A stretch of DNA of 19,962 nt from CAZAQS01 sp964486825 (GCA_964486825.1 CAZAQS010000072.1:1-19962), one strand, 5' to 3'. Shown: positions 1 through 7,830, numbered from the stretch's first letter. Notes: a model not told the origin generated them from the sequence alone. A program made the numbers and translations.

Positions 1-333
1 AGACAGCTCTTCGGGTGTGGCATCCAAAGGTAAAAGACCCCAGGCGGGAAAAGGAAAATTTTGGAGTGCGGAAGGTTCCAGCTCATCGATAAGCAGCAAG
101 ACAGCCGGGTGGGTCTCCCCTTCTGCCAGGCTGTCTTTCAGCAGGGAAAGAGAACCGGCTTCGATGGGGCCCGGAGCCGCATACACGATGACATCGATAT
201 CTGGAAGCAAATCCATGACTTGCGCCAGATCGGGCGCCTCTCCCGTCACCTCCAAGACGCCGGCCGCGGTCAATAGAGATCGCAAGCCGGCCCGCAGAGC
301 GAGGTTTGGAGCTACCACCGCTACCTGGATCAA
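1..333 (-). CDS. Receiver-like (pseudo-receiver) protein, 5' part of gene only
   Basis: The reading frame is open from a TTG at 331-333 to the window edge (111 codons, C-terminus missing). An AAGGAG Shine-Dalgarno sits 9 nt upstream at 343-348, and the stop of the preceding protease lies just 14 nt before the start, so this is the third gene of that operon. The fold pattern resembles a NarL/FixJ-type receiver: a first beta strand (IQVAVVAP), a helix (LRAGLRSLL) and a third strand (DVIVYAAPGP). The acidic pair expected after strand 1 is replaced by Ala-Pro, and the phospho-acceptor Asp after strand 3 is replaced by Ala. If it is a receiver it is a phosphorylation-independent one. A C-terminal output domain, for example HTH, cannot be seen. 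The receiver assignment is inferred from residue pattern, not an alignment. Confidence 0.6.
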   Translation of the reverse strand, partial: MIQVAVVAPNLALRAGLRSLLTAAGVLEVTGEAPDLAQVMDLLPDIDVIVYAAPGPIEAGSLSLLKDSLAEGETHPAVLLLIDELEPSALQNFPFPAWGLLPLDATPEELS

Positions 334-347
334 AACGAATTTCTCCT

Positions 348-1049
348 TTACAGGACCTCTGCCTTCCCCAGCACCTGAAACGAAAAGCTGTTAATCATCT
401 CAATGGGAATGGCCACACCCTGGTCTCCACCCACGATCATCGTATTAATCCCGAGCACTGCGCCGCTTGCATCCACCAGTGGTCCGCCAGAGTTGCCTGG
501 CGCCAGGGCAGCATCGGTGCGTAGGACAGGCAGGTTGCGCCCATTCCGGGTTTGCAGCTCCCCGTAACTGCTCAAAATGCCTGCTGTTACATAACCGCGC
601 TGCCCCCAGGGATGCCCGATAGCAAATACCAGCATACCGATTTTCAAGCTACCCGGTATTGCAGCCCGAGCCGGGGTAAGTGGGCCAGAATCTACTGCGA
701 GCAACGCCAGGTCTAGCTCGGCCTCTCGGGCAATCACCCGGGCCGTAAGCTGGTTGCCGTCCGGCAGGAGCACTTGCGGATCCTGCCCGTTCACTACATG
801 GCTGTTGCTTAGAATGATACCATCACTCTGCCACACGATCCCGGCCCCAGCGCCGTGGCGGCGCCCCTTCACCACCACCAGGCTGTCCTGGACTGTCTGG
901 AGGACAGCAGCGCTCTCGTAGCTTAGAGAGTCCAATAGTTCGTAGGGTATGGTTATAACTGCCATATCAGCCTCATCATCTTCAGCAGGGGACCTGCGAG
1001 CGCTAGACGCCCACAGGTCCCCCAATTCAATTACCTTATTTCCGCTCAC
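348..1049 (-). CDS. S1C (HtrA/Do-like) trypsin-fold serine protease without PDZ domain
   Basis: The protein has 233 residues and carries the full trypsin-type triad in S1C context: His84 in SNSHVV, Asp113 in AELDLALL and Ser187 in GNSGGP. After the protease domain there is no room for a PDZ domain, which distinguishes it from its upstream paralogue. No signal peptide or membrane helix is visible, so a cytoplasmic location is likely. The start used is a GTG at 1047-1049, which overlaps the 3' end of the upstream protease gene by 14 nt. An ATG at 963-965 (Met29) is an alternative that would remove a charged, low-complexity N-terminus; neither start has a strong Shine-Dalgarno. Function: a regulatory or quality-control endopeptidase; substrate unknown. 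It could act jointly with the PDZ-bearing neighbour. Confidence 0.9.
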   Translation of the reverse strand: MSGNKVIELGDLWASSARRSPAEDDEADMAVITIPYELLDSLSYESAAVLQTVQDSLVVVKGRRHGAGAGIVWQSDGIILSNSHVVNGQDPQVLLPDGNQLTARVIAREAELDLALLAVDSGPLTPARAAIPGSLKIGMLVFAIGHPWGQRGYVTAGILSSYGELQTRNGRNLPVLRTDAALAPGNSGGPLVDASGAVLGINTMIVGGDQGVAIPIEMINSFSFQVLGKAEVL

Positions 1050-1947
1050 CCACGGTCACACTGACCTCTAGAGGTTGCCCTCCCCGTAAGATCGTCACCT
1101 GGGTCGGCTGCCCGACCAACACGGCTGAAAGCCGGCTGAGCAATTCATCGTGGTCTGTGACTGGCTGCCCTGCCAGTCCGGTGAGGATATCCCCGACAAT
1201 CAAGCCTCCCTTTTCAGCCGGGCTGCCTTCCTCGACACCCACAATCAAGAGACCGGTCGAGCGCGCCTGCTCTGGGCCGCTCCCAGGCAGGTGGACAGGC
1301 TGCGTCCGCAAGCCGAGATAGCCACGTCGGATATGCCCGTGCTCGGCCAGGGTAGCTGCCACGCTCCATGCCAGAGTGGCTGGGATAGCAAGAGAGCTGC
1401 CCCGAGCCAGGCCGGAGGTATTGATCCCCAGGACACGCCCGGAGGCATCGATCAGCGGTCCCCCTGAGAAACCCGGGTAGGGGATTGCATCCGTGGCAAG
1501 ATAGCGATCGAGCAGCCCACCCCGCCCGGTGCGGAGTGGGCCACCCACCGCGCTTACAATTCCCAGGCTGGCCTGGATACCGTTGGTGGAAGGACGCCCC
1601 AGGGCAAGCGCCAATTGGCCGACGCGGGCTTCTCCTGGGGCCGTCTCCGCAGCTGTTCCGCTGGCGCTGTCCAATTTGAGCAAGGCCAGGTCGCTGCCCG
1701 GGTCGCGTCCCGCGATAGTGGCTCGCCCTTCATCCCCGGTTGCTAAGTAGACCGGGATATCCTCCTCGCGCTCGACTACATGGTCGGCGGTCAAGATCAA
1801 ATTAGGAGCGTAAAGGATTCCGCTGGCAGGCATTCTACGACGCCCGTTTACCATAACGGTAGCATCGGCAGCCCGTTCTACCGCAGCAGCCATGGCGTCC
1901 GATAGGGCAGTCAGGCTGTTTCCTGGTTGGTTATTGGTTGCAGTCAT
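1036..1947 (-). CDS. S1C (HtrA/Do-like) serine protease with C-terminal PDZ domain
   Basis: This 303-residue protein has a trypsin-like domain (about residues 20-200) with His56 in LTADHVV, Asp86 in GSDLALLKLD and Ser161 in GFSGGPLID, then one PDZ domain (about 205-300, with the RGYLGL entry motif and GLIVGDIL). This is the DegS/HtrA-like one-PDZ layout, but the N-terminal signal or anchor helix usual in that family is missing: the first 30 residues are polar and alanine-rich. A strong AGGAGG Shine-Dalgarno lies 9 nt before the ATG at 1945-1947. It is the first gene of an operon with the PDZ-less protease and the receiver-like protein. The role is probably protein quality control or regulated proteolysis inside the cell; the location is an inference from the absent signal. 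Confidence 0.92.
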   Translation of the reverse strand: MTATNNQPGNSLTALSDAMAAAVERAADATVMVNGRRRMPASGILYAPNLILTADHVVEREEDIPVYLATGDEGRATIAGRDPGSDLALLKLDSASGTAAETAPGEARVGQLALALGRPSTNGIQASLGIVSAVGGPLRTGRGGLLDRYLATDAIPYPGFSGGPLIDASGRVLGINTSGLARGSSLAIPATLAWSVAATLAEHGHIRRGYLGLRTQPVHLPGSGPEQARSTGLLIVGVEEGSPAEKGGLIVGDILTGLAGQPVTDHDELLSRLSAVLVGQPTQVTILRGGQPLEVSVTVGERK

Positions 1948-1974
1948 GAACTAAATCCTCCTCTAAAATAGAAG

Positions 1975-2002
1975 ACTATAAACTCCACCGGAAGGTGGTG
2001 AA
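1975..2002 (-). promoter_or_regulatory. Candidate promoter of the protease operon with a palindrome in the spacer
   Basis: Reading leftwards there is a -35-like TTCACC (1997-2002), a 16-bp spacer and a -10 TATAGT (1975-1980), about 28 bp before the protease ATG. The spacer and the end of the -35 contain an inverted repeat, CCACC/GGTGG with a 4-nt centre (1985-1998), well placed for a repressor or activator. The -35 match is weak, so the promoter call is tentative. Confidence 0.35.
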
Positions 2003-2024
2003 TATTCCGCGCTTTGCGTTACTT

Positions 2025-2037
2025 ATATACAGTATAT
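2025..2037. repeat. Perfect 13-bp palindrome, possible operator
   Basis: ATATAC and GTATAT flank a single central A. The site lies in the 170-bp gap between dnaE and the protease operon, about 25 bp upstream of the proposed -35 box of the operon. It could be a protein-binding site; no known regulator is recognised. Confidence 0.3.
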
Positions 2038-2056
2038 CGGGAAGAAAGGGGGAGCG

Positions 2057-2107
2057 CATCCGCCATACGAGCAGGTCAAGACCTGGAAAAATGGGCAGGT
2101 GCGGATG
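2057..2107. repeat. Nested inverted repeats downstream of dnaE
   Basis: A 7-bp outer stem (CATCCGC at 2057-2063 with GCGGATG at 2101-2107) encloses a 5-bp hairpin (CAGGT 2072-2076, ACCTG 2081-2085, 4-nt loop). It starts 10 bp after the dnaE stop. No T-run follows in the dnaE direction, so it is not a standard intrinsic terminator; it could protect or end the dnaE mRNA 3' end. Confidence 0.3.
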
Positions 2108-2117
2108 GCAGAGGTAT

Positions 2118-5100
2118 TTATTGCAAAAAGATCGGTTCTACGTGGACGTTTTCCTGCCCCACCAGCAGGTGCAATGTGGTAATCAATTCCGGGCAATAGC
2201 TGGTTGTAAGGTTGGGGAATTCAACCAGGTAGCCTCGATTACGCTCATATACTTTCAACGCAAAGCGATCCTTACCCGGATGGGTGGTAGCCAGGCCATG
2301 GATGCGGCGGACCCTCAAGACATCACGAGTCTTGTCGCCAGTCGAGCGCAAGATTACAGTGATCATATGTATCGTGCTGCCGTCGGAGGTAGTCTCCGGT
2401 GGCAGGATATACGGAACCTGGGGCTTATCGATGCTTTTGGTGGGTGTCTCCATCTCCGGCAGAACGGCAGGTGTACTCAATGGCTCCGCTGCCCGAGCAT
2501 CGACCTGGCTGTTAGGTGTATCTAATGGTGCGCCTGGAGGGCTGGGGCCTTGAACCGCTGCCGGAGGTCTCTCACTTGGAGCTCCCAGGGGCGCGGCGCT
2601 GACTGTGATACTATCGAGCTCAGGAAATCCCCAATCATCGGGGAAAGCATCTGGAGGTGGGGGCATATCCTCATCCCATTCACTCTCCGTTGCATCCGTC
2701 GCGCTGTCAGACCCTAAGCCTTCCACCGTAGGATTGTCTTCCGCTTCGACCAATAAGATATCGTCTGGCTCGAGAAGTTCCTCCTCCTCGGCCGCTGCAA
2801 GTGGGAGGGATGGTGAAGGCGGCGCCAGGGGGGTCGTGAGCGTGAAATCCGTAGAAACAGTATCGACCAGGACCTTCGGCTCGGCCCCCTCCAGGTCTAC
2901 GCGGCCTTCCACCAGGAGGATCTGGTCAAAATCAATTAAGCTCGAGAATTTTTCCCAGGTCTTTGGGAAGACGACCAGCTCTACCGTTCCTTGCAGGTCT
3001 TCCAGGCTTACAAAAGCCATTTGCTTGCCCGACTTGGTCTGGTGACTGCGTATGCGAGTGACGAGCCCGGCAACTCGTACACGGTCATTCGGCCCTGCCT
3101 CGGATAGCTGCCCGGAGAAATGGGACACCGCCTCGGTAAGCGCATCCATCACCGGGCTGAGGGGGTGATCCGAAACATACAACCCGATCAGCTCCCGCTC
3201 CCAATTTAAAACCTCCCGGCGGTTGATCTCGACGTTGACGATCGGCAGGCTGATCTCTTCGGTGATGCCTGTATGGGCTCCAAACAGGCTCATTTGGCCC
3301 ATATCCTTGGCTCGAAAATGGGAGCTGCTAACGGACAGGATAACGTCTAAAGCAGCCAGCAACGCAGGGCGGGCTCCAAAGCCATCCAGTGCACCGACGC
3401 GGATCAGGCATTCCAACGAGCGCTTGCCTACCTGGCGCATATCAATCCGCCTGGTAAAATCGTTCAGGTCTTCGAAAGGACCATCCTGACGGGCTTTCAA
3501 GATTGACCCGACCGGTCCATGCCCAACATTTTTGATCGCCCCCATCCCGAAGCGGATGGCAGACGCGCTACCGGCCTGGTCATCAATGGTAAAGTCCCAC
3601 TCGCTCGTGTTGATATCTGGAGGCAAGACCTCGATACCCATCCGCCGGCAATCGGCAACATACAGAGCTACCTTGGCCGTATCGTTCTGGTTGACGGACA
3701 GGAGGGCAGTCATATATTCGACCGGGTAATGGCATTTTAGATAGGCCGTCTGGACGGCAATCACCCCGTAGTCGGCCGCATGTGCTTTGTTGAAACCGTA
3801 GCGGGCGAACTCTTCCCAATCGTCAAAAATGGCTCCAGCTGTCTCTTCGGAGATGCCTCTCTGCGTTGCTCCTGTCACGAACTTTTGTCGGTGCTTTAGC
3901 AGTTTTTCCTTCAGCTTCTTCGATACGGCTTTGCGCAGGTCATCTGCTTCAGGAGCCGTATACCCGGCCAGGTTCATCACTGCAAACATCAGCTGCTCCT
4001 GGTAAACAGGGTAGCCGTAGGTCTCTTTAAAGATCGGCTCCAAGGCCGGATGCCGGTAGGTAACCTCTTCTTCTCCGTGCATGCGGCGGATATATCCGGG
4101 AATGAAATCCATCGGTCCGGGGCGGAACAGGGCTACCATGGCAATGACATTAGCCAGCTCCTTCGGCTTCATCTGCATTAGCCAGCGCCGCATGCCCGAT
4201 CCTTCCACCTGGAAGACCCCCGCAGTCTCGCCCCTCCCCAGCAACTCGTAAGTCTCCGGATCATCGGTAGGGATATTATTGAGATCGAACTCGGTGCCGT
4301 GCCGCTCGCAGATTAACCGGCAAGCGCGCGCCATGATCGTGAGGGTGGCAAGGCCGAGGAAATCCACTTTGAGCAGCCCCAGGGCATCCAGGGTGGACAT
4401 TTCGAACTGGGTAACTGTCTTTACCGGGCTATCTTCAGCCGAATTGCCAGTTGGCCTGTGCAGCGGAATGTACTCGATGATGGGCTTGTCCGTGATGATT
4501 ACACCGGCTGCATGCGTTCCGGCATTGCGAACGACTCCTTCGACCTGGCTGGCCGTGTCGATCAGCTCACGCAAATAACTTTCCGACTCATATAGCTGCT
4601 TGAATTCGCCAACCTCTTCCAGAGCAGTGTGGATGGTGATAGGCTTGCCTGGTATATTGGGGATCAACTTGGCAGCCCGGTCCACCTCCGAGAGTGGGAT
4701 ATCCATCACCCTGCCCACATCCCGGATAGCTGCCCGAGCGCCTAATGTCCCAAAGGTAATGATCTGGGCCACCTTGTCATCGCCGTATTTGTTGGCAGTA
4801 TACTCGAGCATCTCGGAGCGCCTGTCATCCCGGAAATCCAGGTCGATATCAGGCATTGAAATACGCCCTGGGTTCAAAAAACGCTCGAAGATCAAGCCGT
4901 GCTCGATCGGGTCAACCAGTGTGATATCCAGGGTATACGCGACGATCGAGCCGGCTGCCGAACCGCGCGCGTTATACCAGATTCCCTGCTGCCGGGCGTG
5001 GCGGCACAGGTCCCATACGATCAAGAAATAGGTATCGAAACCCATCTGGTGGATGATACCCAGCTCGAAGTCCAGGCGCTGCCGGACCACCGTGTCGCTG

Positions 5101-6038
5101 GCGCGGGATCCATATCTACGCTGAAGGCCAGCTTCACACAACTCTCGCAGGTAACTGTCGGCGGTATACCCCTCTGGGACCTCGAATTGAGGCAGGCGAT
5201 AACCCTTGAAGCCCAGGTCGATATTGCAGCGCTCAGCGATCAGAAGGGTATTGCTGAGCGCGCCTGGCACTTCGCCAAACAGGGCCTGCATTTCCTCGCT
5301 GCTGCGTAGATAATAGCTATTGCTCGTCATTCGCATGCGGTTGGGATCACTGAGCACGCAACCTGTCTGGATAGCAAGCATGATGTCTTGTAGCCGGGCG
5401 TCTTCCCGGTTGATATAATGCACGTCGTTGGTAGCAACAAAACGGGCTTCGTAGCGCTTGCCCAGGTCCAGCAGCATTTTATTGATCGAGGCTAGCTCAG
5501 GGATATCGTGCTGTTGGAGCTCGAGGAAGAACCGCTCGGCTCCAAAAACCTCATAGTACCAATCCAGCTGCTGCCGGGCAGCCTCCAGGTTTCCGTCCTG
5601 GATCATGCGAGGCACTTCGGCCGACATGCAGCCTGATGTGCAGATGATGCCTTCTGAGTACTGGGCCAGGAATTCGTGGTCGATGCGCGGGTAGTAGTAG
5701 AAACCATCTAATTGTGCCGCGCTGGCGATCTGGAGAAGGTTACGGTACCCGGTCTCGTTCTCAGCCAGAAGTAAGAGGTGGCTGGATTTTTTATCTTGCT
5801 GCACTTCTCGCTGGTCCATCCCGCGCGCTGCCAGGTAAGCTTCAACACCCACAATTGGCTTGATTCCAGCAGAAGTTGCGGCGTTGTAAAAATCGATCAC
5901 CCCGAACATTGTGCCATGATCGGTTAGCGCAAGGGCGGGCATGCCCAACTCCTTAGCGCGGGCCACCAGCTTTTTGATATTGCTGAAGCCGTCCAGGAGT
6001 GAATATTCAGAATGGACGTGAAGATGTACAAAAGACAT
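2118..6038 (-). CDS. dnaE: DNA polymerase III alpha subunit (DnaE)
   Basis: The protein has 1306 residues when started at the ATG at 6036-6038, where homology begins with the PHP motif HLHVHSEYS. Domains in order: PHP (about 1-280) with metal-ligand motifs such as LTDHG, TSGCM and NDVHY; palm with the PDIDLDF motif (Asp399, Asp401) and VDFLGL (Asp559), the three catalytic carboxylates; fingers; helix-hairpin-helix region near 875-890 (GKRSLECLIRVGALDGFG); OB fold (about 983-1059); a 160-residue linker rich in Pro, Ala, Glu and Asp (about 1063-1222); and a compact C-terminal domain (1223-1306), where tau/clamp contacts usually map. It is the chromosomal replicase. A longer frame reaches 6383 but that stretch is low-homology and runs through the decayed gene next door. 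The Shine-Dalgarno is weak. Confidence 0.97.
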   Translation of the reverse strand: MSFVHLHVHSEYSLLDGFSNIKKLVARAKELGMPALALTDHGTMFGVIDFYNAATSAGIKPIVGVEAYLAARGMDQREVQQDKKSSHLLLLAENETGYRNLLQIASAAQLDGFYYYPRIDHEFLAQYSEGIICTSGCMSAEVPRMIQDGNLEAARQQLDWYYEVFGAERFFLELQQHDIPELASINKMLLDLGKRYEARFVATNDVHYINREDARLQDIMLAIQTGCVLSDPNRMRMTSNSYYLRSSEEMQALFGEVPGALSNTLLIAERCNIDLGFKGYRLPQFEVPEGYTADSYLRELCEAGLQRRYGSRASDTVVRQRLDFELGIIHQMGFDTYFLIVWDLCRHARQQGIWYNARGSAAGSIVAYTLDITLVDPIEHGLIFERFLNPGRISMPDIDLDFRDDRRSEMLEYTANKYGDDKVAQIITFGTLGARAAIRDVGRVMDIPLSEVDRAAKLIPNIPGKPITIHTALEEVGEFKQLYESESYLRELIDTASQVEGVVRNAGTHAAGVIITDKPIIEYIPLHRPTGNSAEDSPVKTVTQFEMSTLDALGLLKVDFLGLATLTIMARACRLICERHGTEFDLNNIPTDDPETYELLGRGETAGVFQVEGSGMRRWLMQMKPKELANVIAMVALFRPGPMDFIPGYIRRMHGEEEVTYRHPALEPIFKETYGYPVYQEQLMFAVMNLAGYTAPEADDLRKAVSKKLKEKLLKHRQKFVTGATQRGISEETAGAIFDDWEEFARYGFNKAHAADYGVIAVQTAYLKCHYPVEYMTALLSVNQNDTAKVALYVADCRRMGIEVLPPDINTSEWDFTIDDQAGSASAIRFGMGAIKNVGHGPVGSILKARQDGPFEDLNDFTRRIDMRQVGKRSLECLIRVGALDGFGARPALLAALDVILSVSSSHFRAKDMGQMSLFGAHTGITEEISLPIVNVEINRREVLNWERELIGLYVSDHPLSPVMDALTEAVSHFSGQLSEAGPNDRVRVAGLVTRIRSHQTKSGKQMAFVSLEDLQGTVELVVFPKTWEKFSSLIDFDQILLVEGRVDLEGAEPKVLVDTVSTDFTLTTPLAPPSPSLPLAAAEEEELLEPDDILLVEAEDNPTVEGLGSDSATDATESEWDEDMPPPPDAFPDDWGFPELDSITVSAAPLGAPSERPPAAVQGPSPPGAPLDTPNSQVDARAAEPLSTPAVLPEMETPTKSIDKPQVPYILPPETTSDGSTIHMITVILRSTGDKTRDVLRVRRIHGLATTHPGKDRFALKVYERNRGYLVEFPNLTTSYCPELITTLHLLVGQENVHVEPIFLQ

Positions 6039-6080
6039 GGAATGCCCATCGCCCCGCGAGATTAGCTTGATATTAAAGTG

Positions 6081-6089
6081 ATTATAGCA
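6081..6089 (-). promoter_or_regulatory. Extended -10 promoter element of dnaE
   Basis: The minus strand reads TGCTATAAT, a perfect extended -10, predicting transcription start near 6074 and a 36-nt 5' untranslated region before the dnaE ATG. No good -35 box lies at the expected distance, consistent with an extended -10 promoter. The same nonamer occurs before the 86-residue gene at 9845. Confidence 0.55.
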
Positions 6090-6113
6090 TGGGGCATAAT
6101 CAGAGCCTGCCGA

Positions 6114-6138
6114 GTATTGCTTAAAAAATTGGCAATAC
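6114..6138. repeat. 7-bp inverted repeat upstream of the dnaE promoter
   Basis: GTATTGC (6114-6120) and GCAATAC (6132-6138) flank an 11-bp A/T-rich centre, about 25 bp upstream of the dnaE -10. It could be a binding site for a regulator of dnaE. Function is unproven. Confidence 0.3.
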
Positions 6139-6165
6139 GCGTCATTCCCTGGAATTGGTACAGCC

Positions 6166-6182
6166 ATCACATATTTTGTGAT
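6166..6182. repeat. 6-bp inverted repeat ATCACA-N5-TGTGAT
   Basis: A perfect dyad with a 5-bp AT centre, between the decayed DUF2867 remnant and the dnaE promoter. It superficially recalls a CRP site, but the half-sites are in the reverse order, so CRP is not claimed. Confidence 0.25.
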
Positions 6183-6202
6183 CAAAATTGACAGCCGGAT
6201 GG

Positions 6203-6808
6203 CTACATTTCCGCCCGCAAGCGGAGCATCCGCCCTGGCTTCACTTCCTCCACCCTCTAGAAATCGATCGCATCTCCAACCTGAGGTTCCAAAGGATCCC
6301 TCCTTCCCCGGCGTAAACCAACTCCTCCCACCAATCGGTCGAGCGCTCCCCGAATTTTCCAAGCCGAGTTCAAGTATAGCCATCCCTTCTCTCCACCCAG
6401 GCTGCTGAACACCCGATAGGCCAATTCCGGAGGGACTGGGACGATCTGTTGCCTATGCTCAATGATCATACAGGCCGGACATCTCCCTGGCTGCTCACCA
6501 GGGAATCGCTCCATGAGGTTTCTATTTGATGGGCTTCCAGATCGTGCAATGCCAACCCCCACAGCCGACTTGTAATCCATGGGACAGATTTCCGAAAACA
6601 ATTTGCTTGCTGTATCTGTGCGAACAATGACTTCGTTCCGCAGCCCATCGATTAGCGGGCGGGCAATGCCGGCTGGGATGGGTGTAACGATTTGAACCCA
6701 ATAAGACGAAAGCCGTGGAGTAAATACAGGCACCGGGAGCAGCATGCACTTCAAGTCACGTACCTGGGCATAACCGCGCATCATACCACCATATGGTTCC
6801 AACGCTGG
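6203..6808 (-). pseudogene. Decayed remnant of an NAD(P)-binding (NmrA-like) / DUF2867 oxidoreductase
   Basis: The frame encodes the end of an NmrA-like domain (VPVFTPRLSSYWVQIVTPIP, GIARPLIDGLRNEV) followed by part of a DUF2867 domain (GGEKGWLYLNSAW, LDRLVGGVGLRRGRRDP, VGDAIDF). The roughly 200-residue Rossmann N-terminus is absent: an in-frame TAA lies just upstream. At 6257-6259 a TAG replaces what the family usually has as Trp after VGDALDF; the frame then still reads RVEEVKPGRMLRLRAEM before a second TAG at 6203-6205 where Lys is usual. The rest of DUF2867 is missing. So the gene is truncated at both ends and carries two nonsense codons. Family recognition is from remembered consensus. 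The 860-bp stretch from dnaE to the next gene holds otherwise only promoter elements. Confidence 0.8.
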
Positions 6809-6881
6809 TATGAACTCGTAGAGCTTGGTCCTGGTGTATTATGATAGGGAGGGCATCCAAGAACATAATGGAATTTACATG

Positions 6882-6888
6882 AAGGAGG
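6882..6888 (+). promoter_or_regulatory. Shine-Dalgarno fixing a TTG start
   Basis: AAGGAGG lies 7 nt before the TTG at 6896. The only nearby ATG (6879-6881) opens a six-codon frame that stops at 6897-6899, so the TTG is the credible start of the hydrolase. Confidence 0.75.
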
Positions 6889-6895
6889 GAAATCC

Positions 6896-7810
6896 TTGAA
6901 AACCATCAAACGAATCGCGACTGTCCTTGCAGCTCTCGTTATGATCATGCTGCTCTTCTTGATCGCTTCGATTGCTATCGATTATGCACTGGGTGGAAAC
7001 CGCCTTGCAGCCCTCACCAACACGCAGATCCCGGGGGTAAACGGAGGGCCTCGAGTAGCCGCTTACATTGCCCGGCCGGCAGGAAACGGCCCCTTCCCAG
7101 CCGTCATCATGATCCACGAATTTTATGGCTTGAATGAAAGCATCGTTGGCAAGGCCGAAGGGCTTTCAGAAGCAGGCTACGTGGTGGTTGCACCCGACAC
7201 ATTCCGTGGGTCGACCACTGCCTGGATTCCGAGGGCCATCTTTCAGGTGATAACGACTCGGCAAGAGCAGGTAAACCAGGACCTGGACGCCGTCTACGCC
7301 TGGATCGCATCCCAGCCTGATATCGATCCTGGAAGAATAGGCATCATAGGTTTCTGCTACGGCGGGCGGGCTTCCTTGAGCTATAGCTTGCATAACCCAC
7401 AGCTTACGGCTACGGTCATCTTCTATGGTTCGCCTGAAACCGATCCACAGGTCCTTCACCGTCTTCCGGGACCGGTGCTGGGGATTTTCGGAGGGGCAGA
7501 CAGTTCCATCCCTCTCTCAGAGGTTTACGCCTTCGAAGCTGGTTTGAACCAGGCCGGCATACCAAATGAAATCACGGTCTTTGAAGGCCAGCCGCATGCC
7601 TTTGTGACCAGCATGGATGCAATCCGGGCTGGAGGAGCTCAAGGAGAAGCCTGGGCACAGATGCTGTCTTTCCTGGAGACTTATCTGAAGCTAGGCATCT
7701 CATCAGAAAGGATCGACGGAGGGACAGCTTACATTCCTGCTTTCCCTTGGGGTTATTATGCCCGCCTGGTTTACGAGCATGCAGTGGGAGGCGCCAGTCA
7801 TTTCCATTGA
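6896..7810 (+). CDS. Dienelactone hydrolase family protein with N-terminal membrane anchor
   Basis: This 304-residue alpha/beta hydrolase carries the dienelactone-hydrolase triad: nucleophile Cys154 in GFCYGG (Cys rather than Ser), Asp202 in GGADSSIP and His234 in GQPHAF. The family's IHExxGL motif is present as IHEFYGLN. Residues 5-29 form a hydrophobic helix after a short basic N-terminus, with no clear cleavage site, so the enzyme is probably anchored with the catalytic domain outside. About 45 residues follow the core, aromatic and glycine-rich. The family cleaves lactones and related esters; the real substrate is unknown. It is a single gene, divergent from the remnant upstream and convergent with the dehydratase downstream, 20 bp away. 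Confidence 0.9.
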   Translation: MKTIKRIATVLAALVMIMLLFLIASIAIDYALGGNRLAALTNTQIPGVNGGPRVAAYIARPAGNGPFPAVIMIHEFYGLNESIVGKAEGLSEAGYVVVAPDTFRGSTTAWIPRAIFQVITTRQEQVNQDLDAVYAWIASQPDIDPGRIGIIGFCYGGRASLSYSLHNPQLTATVIFYGSPETDPQVLHRLPGPVLGIFGGADSSIPLSEVYAFEAGLNQAGIPNEITVFEGQPHAFVTSMDAIRAGGAQGEAWAQMLSFLETYLKLGISSERIDGGTAYIPAFPWGYYARLVYEHAVGGASHFH

Positions 7811-7830
7811 CCTCAGGCTGTAACGGTTAT

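Noticed and set aside
2605..5309. Several 75-145-codon open frames on the plus strand across dnaE.
   Set aside because: They mirror the codon bias of dnaE on the opposite strand and have low-complexity Ser/Arg-rich products.
6166..6182. ATCACA-N5-TGTGAT as a CRP/FNR site.
   Set aside because: The half-sites are in reverse order and the spacer is one base short of the CRP layout; kept only as an unassigned dyad.
6039..6383. In-frame N-terminal extension of dnaE by 115 residues.
   Set aside because: It lacks family similarity, includes the promoter and overlaps the decayed DUF2867 gene; homology begins at the PHP motif right after the ATG at 6038.
6879..6899. Six-codon mini-frame (MKEGNP) overlapping the hydrolase start, as a possible leader peptide.
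   Set aside because: It has no Shine-Dalgarno of its own, contains the hydrolase Shine-Dalgarno, and most likely arises by chance.
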